Below are positions 50,663 to 59,440 of a DNA stretch of 64,000 bases, in pieces. How positions within the stretch are numbered: position 1 is the stretch's first letter; each line of letters starts with the position of its first letter. Below the pieces are notes generated by a model. That model did not search any database, was not told the DNA's origin, and worked only from the letters and a program-made list of their open reading frames with translations. The stretch comes from Geobacter sp. (GTDB lineage: Bacteria; Desulfobacterota; Desulfuromonadia; Geobacterales; DSM-12255): assembly GCA_009684525.1 (NCBI GenBank), contig WKKR01000002.1, positions 1,046,027-1,110,026 of the forward strand. Reading direction: 5' to 3'. Both the position numbers and the translations under genes were made by a program.

Positions 50663-51892
50663 TTATTGACCTGTCTCAGGTACGTGGGTTCTCATGAGGT
50701 CCAAAACCTGACGAACCGGATCACCATCAAGCCTACCCAAAGCAAACTCCTGCCCGCGTGCAATGATTGCATCGCGGAAGTCGGGATCGAGCACGACACG
50801 AGCTACGGCAGCTGCAATGGAATCAGGGGAGCCTGGTTCGGCATATGAAACACATTCCGCGTCTTCAAGGGTATCGCTGACCGTGGCAATTCTGCTGACT
50901 ACCACCGGCACCCCTTGGGAGAAAGCCTCATACAGCACTCGTGGGAAGCCTTCGCCAAGAGAAGGCAATACAAAAATATCTGCCTGGTGGTAATATTCCA
51001 GCATGCGCTCCTTGTCAGTAACGTATCCTTCATACTGCACAAGTTTTGTCACGCCAAGCTTCGCTGCTGTTTCTTCAATAGAAGCGTAATATTTGTCGTC
51101 GAGACTGCCGACAAGCTGCAGGCTGACCTGGGCAGGTTCGACACCATGTTCTTTCAGCAATGCCAAGGCACGGACCAGGAAAATGACTCCCTTGCGTTCG
51201 GTAACAGGCCCCACAAACAGAAGCCGGACCTTACCGTCACTGAAGAAGTTCTCCTTGACGCGAACGTCTCTTCTGCTGACAGTCACCATTGGCACCGTTT
51301 CGCTTACCCGTTTGTTGTAACGTCCCAATCTTTGCAAATAGGATTTGCCGGTAACTAGGACAAATCGGGCATTGCTTACGGTGATACGTTCAGCCAACCC
51401 GATGGACGAACGGTACAGATTGAATAAGATTCGCCCTGCCCCGCTCCAGTCAGCCCGAAAGCTGGCAGTCTCGTACCAATCTGAACCGAAATAGAGAAAA
51501 TACGGTTTCCGGTACAACAGGCAGAGTAGTGCCGCCATGAAACCACTCACACCAGGCATAAATATATAGGCATAATCGCAGCTTCGGACGACAGAGCGAT
51601 AAATGCCTATGTTCAGCAGAGTTTTCAGGATTTTTGGGAGCAGTGCCAACCGAGCCGTTGTGTCTGTAGTGGCAAACTTAACATTAAGTGATTTGATTTC
51701 ATAAGTATAAAGCGCCTGACCACCTTTGGTGAAATGCTGATCAAGAGGAGTAACCTCAGCGCAAACATAGATGACTTGAGGTAACTCTGCGGATAGCCCG
51801 TCTACTAGGAGCCCAAAGCGGTCGTTGGTTAAGAACTGACCCGATTTTCTTATGGCTACCGCGTAAGAGAAAATTGCAAGAGTTCCGGTCAC
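50663..51892 (-). CDS. Family 4 glycosyltransferase
   Basis: A 409-residue GT-B enzyme starting with GTG 51892, overlapping the methyltransferase stop (GTGA). The donor domain opens with VRLLFVGPVTERKGVIFLVR and has the full E-x7-E block in PSLGEGFPRVLYEAFSQGVP near residue 305. The N-terminal third includes a hydrophobic patch (YAYIFMPGVSGFMAALLCLL) that may contact the membrane. Part of the polysaccharide operon. Confidence 0.85.
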   Translation of the reverse strand: MTGTLAIFSYAVAIRKSGQFLTNDRFGLLVDGLSAELPQVIYVCAEVTPLDQHFTKGGQALYTYEIKSLNVKFATTDTTARLALLPKILKTLLNIGIYRSVVRSCDYAYIFMPGVSGFMAALLCLLYRKPYFLYFGSDWYETASFRADWSGAGRILFNLYRSSIGLAERITVSNARFVLVTGKSYLQRLGRYNKRVSETVPMVTVSRRDVRVKENFFSDGKVRLLFVGPVTERKGVIFLVRALALLKEHGVEPAQVSLQLVGSLDDKYYASIEETAAKLGVTKLVQYEGYVTDKERMLEYYHQADIFVLPSLGEGFPRVLYEAFSQGVPVVVSRIATVSDTLEDAECVSYAEPGSPDSIAAAVARVVLDPDFRDAIIARGQEFALGRLDGDPVRQVLDLMRTHVPETGQ

Positions 51893-52698
51893 GTAGGATT
51901 ACCCTTGACAAATTCGATGCAAGCGGTCTTCAGCCCCACATCAGTCTTGTTTATCAGAAGTGAAGATACCGGTGGCCCAGAAAAAAGGGTGTACCAACGT
52001 TTGAGGGTCGCTTTGAAGCTTTTTACATGTTCAATACCATGGAAATCGTTGTGTACGTCAACCCAAGTGACATTGAACAGGTTTATCGTTTTCATTACTT
52101 GGCGGTAAAATATTGGGTGGACGTTATCACGATAGAATGAGGGATCTCGGCCGATGAGACGTAAATAAAGCGCCCCCAGTGATTTCGGCAGATAAGGTGG
52201 GAAGAAAGTTTTGTAGTGGCTTTCCTGCGGATAAGCATAATTCGGGAATTCAAGCCAAATGGTCCCGCCGACTTTTGTGACACGGATCATTTCAGCTAGC
52301 GCGATGTCACAATGCATAACATGTTCGATTACGTCATGACATATGACGAGATCGAACGAACCGGAATTGAATGGCAATGCTTCAGCCATACCTTGGCGTG
52401 CTGTTTCCGCTCCCATGAGCAAATTGCTGATGGCAACCAGTTCCGGGTCTGGTTCCACCCCACATATTTCACTGGTTCCGATCTCCTTTAGGGTAAGCAG
52501 AAATTCGCCCCATCCTGAACCGATATCCAAAACAGATGCAGTACCGAAATTAACATTACTTTTTTTTGCTATGAAAGAAACTATTTGCTTTGAACGATCG
52601 CGTTCCAGCCTTCGCTTTACATAAGAGTCCACATTCTGCAAGCCCAGTGAGGTGTAATATCTCCGCAAATTAGCAGTCAGTTCATCAATGCCGTTCAT
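51889..52698 (-). CDS. Class I SAM-dependent methyltransferase
   Basis: A 269-residue protein with the SAM loop SVLDIGSGWGEFLLTLKEIG at about 45-64 and the downstream SFDLVICHDVIEHVMHCDIA (UbiE/COQ5-like core). It probably methylates a sugar or a glycan end. It overlaps the next methyltransferase gene by 14 bases upstream and the GT4 gene downstream, and so is translated as part of the operon. Confidence 0.8.
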   Translation of the reverse strand: MNGIDELTANLRRYYTSLGLQNVDSYVKRRLERDRSKQIVSFIAKKSNVNFGTASVLDIGSGWGEFLLTLKEIGTSEICGVEPDPELVAISNLLMGAETARQGMAEALPFNSGSFDLVICHDVIEHVMHCDIALAEMIRVTKVGGTIWLEFPNYAYPQESHYKTFFPPYLPKSLGALYLRLIGRDPSFYRDNVHPIFYRQVMKTINLFNVTWVDVHNDFHGIEHVKSFKATLKRWYTLFSGPPVSSLLINKTDVGLKTACIEFVKGNPT

Positions 52699-53605
52699 TG
52701 TTCCTCACGTATATTCTTCCTGTTGAACCAAGAATCGTCTCGGCAACCATCCCCACAAGTGAGCGTCTGAAACAGAATATGCCAAGACGAGTCTTGATGC
52801 ACCGTTGTGACTGTCTAAGCCGAAAAAATCCAACTCGAGACATTAGTTGGTCAAGGGAATGAGACGTAAAGCAGTTTACATGTTCCAATGGTTGGTAGGC
52901 GCCAAATATTTCTCGGCCGACAATACGGTAAAGAATTCGTCGAATTGCAAGGTGATTACAGTTTGGGACTTCTACAATAAAAAGTCCCCCTGGTTTGACC
53001 CTACAGGCATATTGATGTACAAAATCAAACGGCGAAGGTAAGTGCTCAAGGACTTGAAGCATTGCAACTATATCAAACGTTGCCTCAGTTGGCAGTTCTT
53101 CTGGAAGATAGGCTAACATCCCTTTTTCGCGCACGTACGAGAGTTTTTCATGTGTGTACTCAACACCGCTCGTTTGCAGTCCAAACAATTGGGCCATCTC
53201 CATGAACTTGCCCCATCCGCAGCCAACCTCAAGAAGTGAGCGACCATGTAAGCTTGAATTGTCTTTGCAGTAGTAACCGTGAATGTTGAGAAGATATGAA
53301 AGAAAATACAAGTATCCCACAGGATTATCCTGGACCTTGGCAAGGCTGCTGTTCAGTGGAATCCATCTGTTGTACAGAGCTTCTGATAATCTCTCGGAAG
53401 GGACAAACTGATGGAAATAAAGTCCGCAGCCAGTGCAATGCATGACAGGGAAGGTGGTTGAGGCAAGCCAATCACGTTCTTCGATCGTCAGAATGTAGTT
53501 TTTTCTATGAAGGATTTCAGTGCCACTTATTGTAAATGATTTTTTCCGAACCAGCACACCGCAGATCGGACATTGTGGCAAGCGTGTAAGGAGCGTGTCA
53601 CTCAT
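52685..53605 (-). CDS. Class I SAM-dependent methyltransferase with N-terminal zinc ribbon
   Basis: A 306-residue protein. Two cysteine pairs, CPICG (residues 12-16) and CTGCGLYFH (near 57), form a putative zinc ribbon. The SAM loop SLLEVGCGWGKFMEMAQLFG lies at about 125-144 and FDIVAMLQVLEHLPSPFDFV at about 180. Such zinc-ribbon methyltransferases are common in polysaccharide loci and act on nucleotide sugars or glycan termini. The start overlaps the stop of the GT4 gene encoded just before it. Confidence 0.8.
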   Translation of the reverse strand: MSDTLLTRLPQCPICGVLVRKKSFTISGTEILHRKNYILTIEERDWLASTTFPVMHCTGCGLYFHQFVPSERLSEALYNRWIPLNSSLAKVQDNPVGYLYFLSYLLNIHGYYCKDNSSLHGRSLLEVGCGWGKFMEMAQLFGLQTSGVEYTHEKLSYVREKGMLAYLPEELPTEATFDIVAMLQVLEHLPSPFDFVHQYACRVKPGGLFIVEVPNCNHLAIRRILYRIVGREIFGAYQPLEHVNCFTSHSLDQLMSRVGFFRLRQSQRCIKTRLGIFCFRRSLVGMVAETILGSTGRIYVRNNERH

Positions 53606-54810
53606 TTAAGTATCTCCAAAACATATTGAGCCCTGCGTGACCAAGAATGAGCAGCCGCAACTTCAATCCCCGCATGAGCTATTCGGGAAGAAAGCTCGCA
53701 ATCAGACAGAAGCCTATATATCGCGAGTGACAAGGAATTGTCATCACCCGGTGGATAGAGTAGACCTGACTCCTCATGTCGGATTATATCGCGTACCCCG
53801 GGTACATTGGCAGCAATAGTGGGGTTGCCAGAGGCGAGATACTCAAACAGCTTGATCGGTGAAGTGAAATCCCTTATAGGAGCGTTTGGTTTGAGTGTAT
53901 AGACGCATATATCTGACGCTACAAGGTATTCCGGTACTGCGGAAGGGGATACAAATCCTGTAAAGACTATATTTGAAAGGCCTAGCGTTTCAGCGATGCT
54001 CCGGTTTCGAGCTACATCGTCTGCAAAGCCTCCCACGATCAAGAAGGTCACCTCTGGAAACAAAACCGCTGTACGCAAAAGGTCATCAACACCCTTATAT
54101 GCGTATAGATGTCCAGCGTATACCACGATCTTGCAATTCTGTGGGAGCCCTAGCCGTGATCGGATTTCGAACTTTGTGGAAGATTGGAGCAATGTGTTGA
54201 AGGGAACGACATCAACACCGTCTGGCACTACAGACACGCGTTTAAAACCTTTCTCCTGAAATACATTTAGAAGAAAATTATTTATAACAAAGACATGATC
54301 GAGTCGTTTTAGAAAGAATTTAATCAGTCCGGCTCGACCATGAGGGGGATGGTGAATTTCAAGTGCAACCTTATTGGGTCGACCCATAATAAGAAATAGC
54401 AACTTGACTATGAAGAGGGCGAAGTAACCACTTCGCCCGTAGATGATATCCCTGTGGCACAGATCACCACTTCTAACCAGCTTGAGAAGATGACGGATAA
54501 TCGAGAATGTTGTGGTAGCTCCAACCACATCAGTAATGAATTTGTTTTTTAGTTGTTCGATCCGTCCTTTCATCAGCCAAGCAGGTAGAGTTATGTCATG
54601 GGCAATACATTTCATCTTTATAGTATTGATGCGGTTTCTCAATCCATAGAACTCGTGCAAGTCCCCAGGTAGGTTGTAGGCGTGGTCTGGATAGAGAAGA
54701 AGCACATTCCACCCTGCATCGGCAAATCCGTCACACATGCGGATCTGGTTGATTGAGTGAGCACGTTCACTTGGGAAGCGATCGCGACTCAGCATGATCA
54801 GACGTGGCAT
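53602..54810 (-). CDS. Family 4 glycosyltransferase
   Basis: A 402-residue GT-B enzyme. RDRFPSERAHSINQIRMCDG is at the N-terminus, VVYAGHLYAYKGVDDLLRTA opens the donor domain, and the C-terminal block is FTSPIKLFEYLASGNPTIAA near residue 325 (a P-x-K-x-F-E-Y variant of the donor motif, typical of a distinct GT4 subgroup). It overlaps its upstream neighbour by 13 bases. Substrate unknown. Confidence 0.84.
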   Translation of the reverse strand: MPRLIMLSRDRFPSERAHSINQIRMCDGFADAGWNVLLLYPDHAYNLPGDLHEFYGLRNRINTIKMKCIAHDITLPAWLMKGRIEQLKNKFITDVVGATTTFSIIRHLLKLVRSGDLCHRDIIYGRSGYFALFIVKLLFLIMGRPNKVALEIHHPPHGRAGLIKFFLKRLDHVFVINNFLLNVFQEKGFKRVSVVPDGVDVVPFNTLLQSSTKFEIRSRLGLPQNCKIVVYAGHLYAYKGVDDLLRTAVLFPEVTFLIVGGFADDVARNRSIAETLGLSNIVFTGFVSPSAVPEYLVASDICVYTLKPNAPIRDFTSPIKLFEYLASGNPTIAANVPGVRDIIRHEESGLLYPPGDDNSLSLAIYRLLSDCELSSRIAHAGIEVAAAHSWSRRAQYVLEILK

Positions 54811-55904
54811 GGTGCCACCTCTTCATTCCAACGTTTAACAATCGTTGATACATCAAAATCTTGGCATCTTACCAAGCTTATTCTCGCAAGAAATTGCCTG
54901 AGTTCATCATTTTGCAAGACGCGAAGAATCGCATCGGCAAGTGCTTCTGGATTGTTGGGAGGGACTAGAATTCCATACTCACCATCTCCTAGTATTTCTG
55001 CCGGCCCTCCCGGACAATCTGTGCTTATAACGGGCAGTCCGCAGCACATGGATTCCACAATTACGTTACCAAATCCTTCATTATGTGATGATAGGACAAA
55101 GATGTCAGCTCGAGCGAAAAAAGCATAGGGATTTGACTGCCAGCCTGCGAAGTAGATGTCCGACGTCAAGCCTAATTCAGCTGCAAGTTGGCGCAATTGC
55201 GCGTCGCACTCACCATCTCCTAGGATCATAAGTCTGACGTTCATCTTTGAACGGACAGCGGCAAAGGCCTTAATTAACACGTCAAAACCTTTTAGTGCTG
55301 TAAGTCGTCCTGCCGAGACAACAATTCGGACATCCTTATCAGTCCAAGGCAGCGTGATCGGCTCAAGTAACAATTGGGCTATTGCCTTAAGATCGAAGGG
55401 GTTGTGAATAATTGATACTTTGTTTGCGGGTACGCCGAATCGATCGACTAGTTCGTCACGGATGTATCGCGACGGAACAACGATTAGATCTGCCTTAGAA
55501 TAAAGATGCGTAATGCACCATTTCATTGTTGAACCAATTGGCCGACGTGAAAGAACACTTACTTCATTGATGATGAGTTGCCCGCAGTAAAGCCCGCTCC
55601 ACTTTAGCAAAAGTGCAAGTATATTGGGGCGAGGCATGAATGAGATTAGTCGGCTGACACGAAAATTTTTCAATACATGATGCAGTCTTATGACTCGTCT
55701 CAGAAATCGACTGGGCCAGATACGCGACGGAGAGGACCCATCAAGGCACATGACCTTGCCATTAAATGGATAGCCCAATTTTGCGTCTGCGTAGAGAACA
55801 AGCATGCTCGTAAATTTCAGGGAGTGCGAAAGGGTCGAAATGACTCTTTCTGCACCTCCACGCTGAAAAGCGATGGTCAGGAATGCAATATCTACTCTTT
55901 GCAT
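54798..55904 (-). CDS. Family 4 glycosyltransferase
   Basis: A 368-residue GT-B enzyme with FQRGGAERVISTLSHSL in the acceptor domain, VVSAGRLTALKGFDVLIKAF opening the donor domain, and E-x7-E in LSSHNEGFGNVIVESMCCGL at about residues 272-291. This arrangement is typical of GalNAc/GlcNAc-transferring GT4 enzymes such as PglA/PglH, but specificity cannot be settled from motifs. It lies six bases after the zinc-ribbon methyltransferase gene. Confidence 0.85.
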   Translation of the reverse strand: MQRVDIAFLTIAFQRGGAERVISTLSHSLKFTSMLVLYADAKLGYPFNGKVMCLDGSSPSRIWPSRFLRRVIRLHHVLKNFRVSRLISFMPRPNILALLLKWSGLYCGQLIINEVSVLSRRPIGSTMKWCITHLYSKADLIVVPSRYIRDELVDRFGVPANKVSIIHNPFDLKAIAQLLLEPITLPWTDKDVRIVVSAGRLTALKGFDVLIKAFAAVRSKMNVRLMILGDGECDAQLRQLAAELGLTSDIYFAGWQSNPYAFFARADIFVLSSHNEGFGNVIVESMCCGLPVISTDCPGGPAEILGDGEYGILVPPNNPEALADAILRVLQNDELRQFLARISLVRCQDFDVSTIVKRWNEEVAPCHV

Positions 55905-55910
55905 GAGTGC

Positions 55911-56885
55911 TTACTTCTTTGCCGAAAAGATAATATGGTTATTCCGATGCCGGTAAAAGGGGAATAAGGGGGCTGCAAGGATAGCGAATACGAAGTCCTC
56001 TATCTTTTTCAGTGAACGCAGCAAACTGCCACTTTTCCCGGTATGCTTTTCGAGAGTTTCACACGGAATATTCGCAAGATTATCATCTACCCCAAATACC
56101 ATCCCCTTGAGTGTCTTGGCCAAACCACGTCCGAGGATCTTTTTCTCGAGGTGCCAGATAAACCGTTTGAAATCAAAGGGGGGGACGTTTGATACGATAT
56201 CCTGAAAGCCTTGGTCAGCAAGAAAATGCCGCAATGCCTCACTTGACCACATCAGCAAATGGTGCGGAGGATAATCGTAATCAAGCATGTAGCGTACCTT
56301 CTGAAGGAATCGATTGCGATTTGGCACCTTACCAAGTATATAGCCGCCGGGCTTTAGAAGTTCCCGAACTTGCCGGATAAAACGTTGTGGATCGTCTTGA
56401 TGCTCAAGAACGTCGAAAAATGTAATCACGTCAAAAAGGGGTCGACTTTGCCCATCGTTAGAGATCATGAACTCGTCTAGAGACATGGCATGGGCATTTT
56501 CAAGCCCTTTCTGCTGAGCCTTTGCAACTGATATACTGTCGAAATCGATGCCGTGGACTTCGAATCCGCGATTTTGTGCATGCAACATGAGGGTACCGTT
56601 TGCACAACCAATGTCCAAAAGTCGCCCAGACTCGAGCGGTAGCCTGTCCAATGGGGAATCTGCCATTTTGGAGTCACCCATTAGATCAGCATGGTATGCG
56701 CCGTAGAGGGGTTCTTCGATTTCCTTGTATAATGTCGGATCGATATAGAGAGGGTCCCAGTAAAACAATTCGCAACGTGGACAGCAATACAAAGTGAAAG
56801 ATACTTTGTGGAAACGGTGTACACGACCTTCCTGTATACTTTCAGGGTTGTCACATGCAGGACACTTTGGTGAAAGGTTGAGCAT
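55911..56885 (-). CDS. Class I SAM-dependent methyltransferase with N-terminal zinc ribbon
   Basis: A 324-residue protein. CPACDNPE and CCPRCELFYWD (residues about 9-45) form a putative zinc ribbon. The SAM loop is GRLLDIGCANGTLMLHAQNR at about 105-124, followed by FDVITFFDVLEHQDDPQRFI. The C-terminal part has a hydrophobic stretch (FAILAAPLFPFY). It is related in layout to the gene at 52685 but clearly separate. It lies one base from the flippase stop. Confidence 0.8.
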   Translation of the reverse strand: MLNLSPKCPACDNPESIQEGRVHRFHKVSFTLYCCPRCELFYWDPLYIDPTLYKEIEEPLYGAYHADLMGDSKMADSPLDRLPLESGRLLDIGCANGTLMLHAQNRGFEVHGIDFDSISVAKAQQKGLENAHAMSLDEFMISNDGQSRPLFDVITFFDVLEHQDDPQRFIRQVRELLKPGGYILGKVPNRNRFLQKVRYMLDYDYPPHHLLMWSSEALRHFLADQGFQDIVSNVPPFDFKRFIWHLEKKILGRGLAKTLKGMVFGVDDNLANIPCETLEKHTGKSGSLLRSLKKIEDFVFAILAAPLFPFYRHRNNHIIFSAKK

Positions 56886-56886
56886 A

Positions 56887-58212
56887 TTAACTCCATGAGC
56901 GAGTTTTTGAAAGATAGTATCTGGACCAGAGCAAAAAGATAACGAACATTGATAGCAAGTTAGCTAGTGCAGCCCCGTCGACATTTAACAAGGGGACTAA
57001 AAATACAAGGGAAATGATGCTCAATGCTGACATAATACCATTAAGCCAAACTGATATGTGAGGTTCTCCGATGCTATTTACAAATACTCTGCTGAACCAT
57101 AGAGTATTTTGTAGCGTATTGCAGATTAGTAATGGTATTAGCATATGGAGTACAGGGAATCCTGAAATGCTGAAAAATTGTTGAACTATACTCCTTGTCA
57201 TTAGAACAAATATGGCTACTGTAAGTGATGCAAATGTAACAACCAGAGTTATTTTTCTAATTCGGAGCTTGATTTCCATGTATTGGCGATTCTGGAAAAG
57301 TTGCACAAATGAGGGATAGGTTACTGTCCCGAGCGGAAAGATAATCCAGGACAGCAGCCCAGCAATTCTCTTGACGATATCGTAAAGACCGACATCCCGT
57401 GTCTGACAAAAATAACCGAGTACCAGTTTGTCAACATCGGTAATTCCTGCTTTCAGAAGTGATGAAATGAACGTGTGGGTGGTAAATGTGGTGAAATCTT
57501 TGACAACTTTGCGGGAAGCATGAACGGGAAAACCTCGAGTGTCGCGCCGGAGTGTGTGAATTGCAGTAACTGCTAATGTCAGACTGTACAGTATGTTGGA
57601 TAAGGCATATCCAAAAATAACATAACGCACAGAGATAGGGCTGGACGCCAGCAGAACCCATGCAAGCCGAATTGATTTATGCAGAAGATCAGCACTGCTG
57701 AGTTTCCAAAACATGCCACAGCTTTGGAGTATTGCCGATGGAGTCCCAGCGAGGAAAAGGAATGAAGAACTTATAGAATATATTATGAGTAGTTTTTTTG
57801 CAATTTGTCCGTGGAAAAAGTGACTGCTTATCGGATCAGCAAGTATGAAGATGACAATTGGATAGATCAGAGCAAGCCCGGCATCAATCCCTGCTCCGAG
57901 AAGCACAGAAAAGTTTGCACTTCCAGGGTCGTTTGCGTTCTGATAGCGCACGCGAAAACGAACTACAGATTCGTTTGAGCGAAAATCAATGACAGCAGTA
58001 ATAAATGCGGTCGCAGCCAAAATAAGACTGATTGCCCCGTAGCCGTCCACCCCGATCATGCTCGTTATCTGAGCGATAGTGATGAAGTTGATCAACATAC
58101 TGAGTGGTTTGAGCAGATAAAATGGGGCAACTTTGTGAAGTGCTGTTTGAAACTGTATTCTGTCGAATATCTTTATCCACTTGAATCTGTCTGATCCCCA
58201 ATTAGACATCAA
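56887..58212 (-). CDS. wzx: Polysaccharide flippase (Wzx, MATE/MVF superfamily)
   Basis: A 441-residue inner-membrane protein with about twelve to fourteen helices, starting LLKPLSMLINFITIAQITSM. The second half has TTHTFISSLLKAGITDVDKL and SWIIFPLGTVTYPSFVQLF, typical of Wzx proteins that move lipid-linked repeat units across the membrane. The start overlaps the Wzz stop (four bases). The coding sequence is AT-richer than housekeeping genes in the window. It pairs with Wzy at 48360 and Wzz at 58209. Confidence 0.87.
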   Translation of the reverse strand: MMSNWGSDRFKWIKIFDRIQFQTALHKVAPFYLLKPLSMLINFITIAQITSMIGVDGYGAISLILAATAFITAVIDFRSNESVVRFRVRYQNANDPGSANFSVLLGAGIDAGLALIYPIVIFILADPISSHFFHGQIAKKLLIIYSISSSFLFLAGTPSAILQSCGMFWKLSSADLLHKSIRLAWVLLASSPISVRYVIFGYALSNILYSLTLAVTAIHTLRRDTRGFPVHASRKVVKDFTTFTTHTFISSLLKAGITDVDKLVLGYFCQTRDVGLYDIVKRIAGLLSWIIFPLGTVTYPSFVQLFQNRQYMEIKLRIRKITLVVTFASLTVAIFVLMTRSIVQQFFSISGFPVLHMLIPLLICNTLQNTLWFSRVFVNSIGEPHISVWLNGIMSALSIISLVFLVPLLNVDGAALANLLSMFVIFLLWSRYYLSKTRSWS

Positions 58213-59393
58213 GAAACCTTGTTATTTAAAGAATGATCTTGATGATTTTTTCTTTCTTGTGACTGTCTAGTTACAAATTCAACAATAAAAGCCATTAATA
58301 CTGCTCCGAAAAAACTTACCCCGAGTGCTCTCAAAACAAGTTTTCTTCTTAGAGGAGCACTTCGTTTCTCAGGCACCTTAGCTGACTGCAAAACTTGGAA
58401 TGGTGCCATGTCCTTGGTTTCGGAAACCTTTACCGCTTCATACTGCTTGCTCAGCATTTCTACTACTGCTTCCTGGATTTTGAACTCCCGCATCAAACGC
58501 AGATACTCCTGTCCAAGCCTCGGCACACTGCCGATATTCGGGATCGAACTGCTGCTGCCTCCTTTCCCTTCCAAGCCGGCAATTTGTGCCCGAAGATTTG
58601 CTGCCGTTGTCTTGGCTGTTTTCACTTCTTGGCTCGAATCGGTAAACTGCCGCTGAAGGGTGGCAAGCTGCACTTCCTGCGCTGCAAGTTGTGCCCGCAA
58701 TTGGGCAATCCCTGCAATGGTGGCCTGGGCCTGGTCCGTGACGGATATCGCTTTGTTTTTGAGCTGGAATGCTTTGAGAGCGTCTTCGGCACGGCTCAAG
58801 TCGGCACGCGCCTCGGCAATCCTTTTCTCCAGAAAAGCACGGTTTTTACCTGCGCCGGACATGTTCAAACCGGCAGTCAGAATGCCAAGCTCCTCCACAT
58901 AGGCATTGGCCAGATCGGCGGCACGCTTGGGATCTTTGTCATCTACCGTAATGGTGATTACTCCATCCTTTTTGCCAAGGGAGACAATGGTTTTTGTATC
59001 CATCGCCTGGTAGACATCGGTCCGGTATTTTGTCTTGTAGGCATCCATCAACTTGAAGCGATCAATAATGGGGTCTTTGACCGTTTCACTCTTGAGCATG
59101 GTGACATACAGTTCGCCGGTGGTTTTGGCGCCGACCGTGCCGCCTGCCAAACCGGCCAAGCCTCCCAGTTGACTCATGAGTGCCCCCATCCCCCCTTTGT
59201 CATCGTCGCTCGGGATGATCATTGCCTTGGCAGTGTAGATATTCGGCATCATCAGAGTGATAAGGGCTGCGATGAAGGTTGCACCAAAGGTGGTGAAAAA
59301 GATCATCCGCTTGTGCTTGACAATGACCTGAAGATAGTCCAGCAAGGTAGGGGGAGTTGGGGGCGATGGGGTGGAGTTAGCGTTTTGCGACAT
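58209..59393 (-). CDS. wzz: Wzz-type chain-length determinant protein
   Basis: A 394-residue protein with two transmembrane helices, at about residues 28-50 (MIFFTTFGATFIAALITLM) and 355-378 (LGVSFFGAVLMAFIVEFV). They enclose a long periplasmic coiled-coil region. A Wzz-like N-terminal domain (YTAKAMIIPSDDDKGG) and the PEKRSAPLRRKL proline-rich segment before helix two are present. No tyrosine-kinase (Wzc) domain follows. ATG 59393 is chosen because GGAG lies 7 bases upstream; the ATG at 59405 is within that site. It should set polymer length together with the Wzy-like protein. Confidence 0.88.
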   Translation of the reverse strand: MSQNANSTPSPPTPPTLLDYLQVIVKHKRMIFFTTFGATFIAALITLMMPNIYTAKAMIIPSDDDKGGMGALMSQLGGLAGLAGGTVGAKTTGELYVTMLKSETVKDPIIDRFKLMDAYKTKYRTDVYQAMDTKTIVSLGKKDGVITITVDDKDPKRAADLANAYVEELGILTAGLNMSGAGKNRAFLEKRIAEARADLSRAEDALKAFQLKNKAISVTDQAQATIAGIAQLRAQLAAQEVQLATLQRQFTDSSQEVKTAKTTAANLRAQIAGLEGKGGSSSSIPNIGSVPRLGQEYLRLMREFKIQEAVVEMLSKQYEAVKVSETKDMAPFQVLQSAKVPEKRSAPLRRKLVLRALGVSFFGAVLMAFIVEFVTRQSQERKNHQDHSLNNKVS

Positions 59394-59440
59394 TAATATC
59401 TCCATAACGGTCAGGTCTCAAATAGTTTATCAAATGTGGA

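Noticed and set aside
58395..59396. 333-codon plus-strand frame opposite wzz
   Set aside because: Antisense to a well-supported Wzz protein; Cys/His/Gln-rich composition is typical of an antisense shadow.
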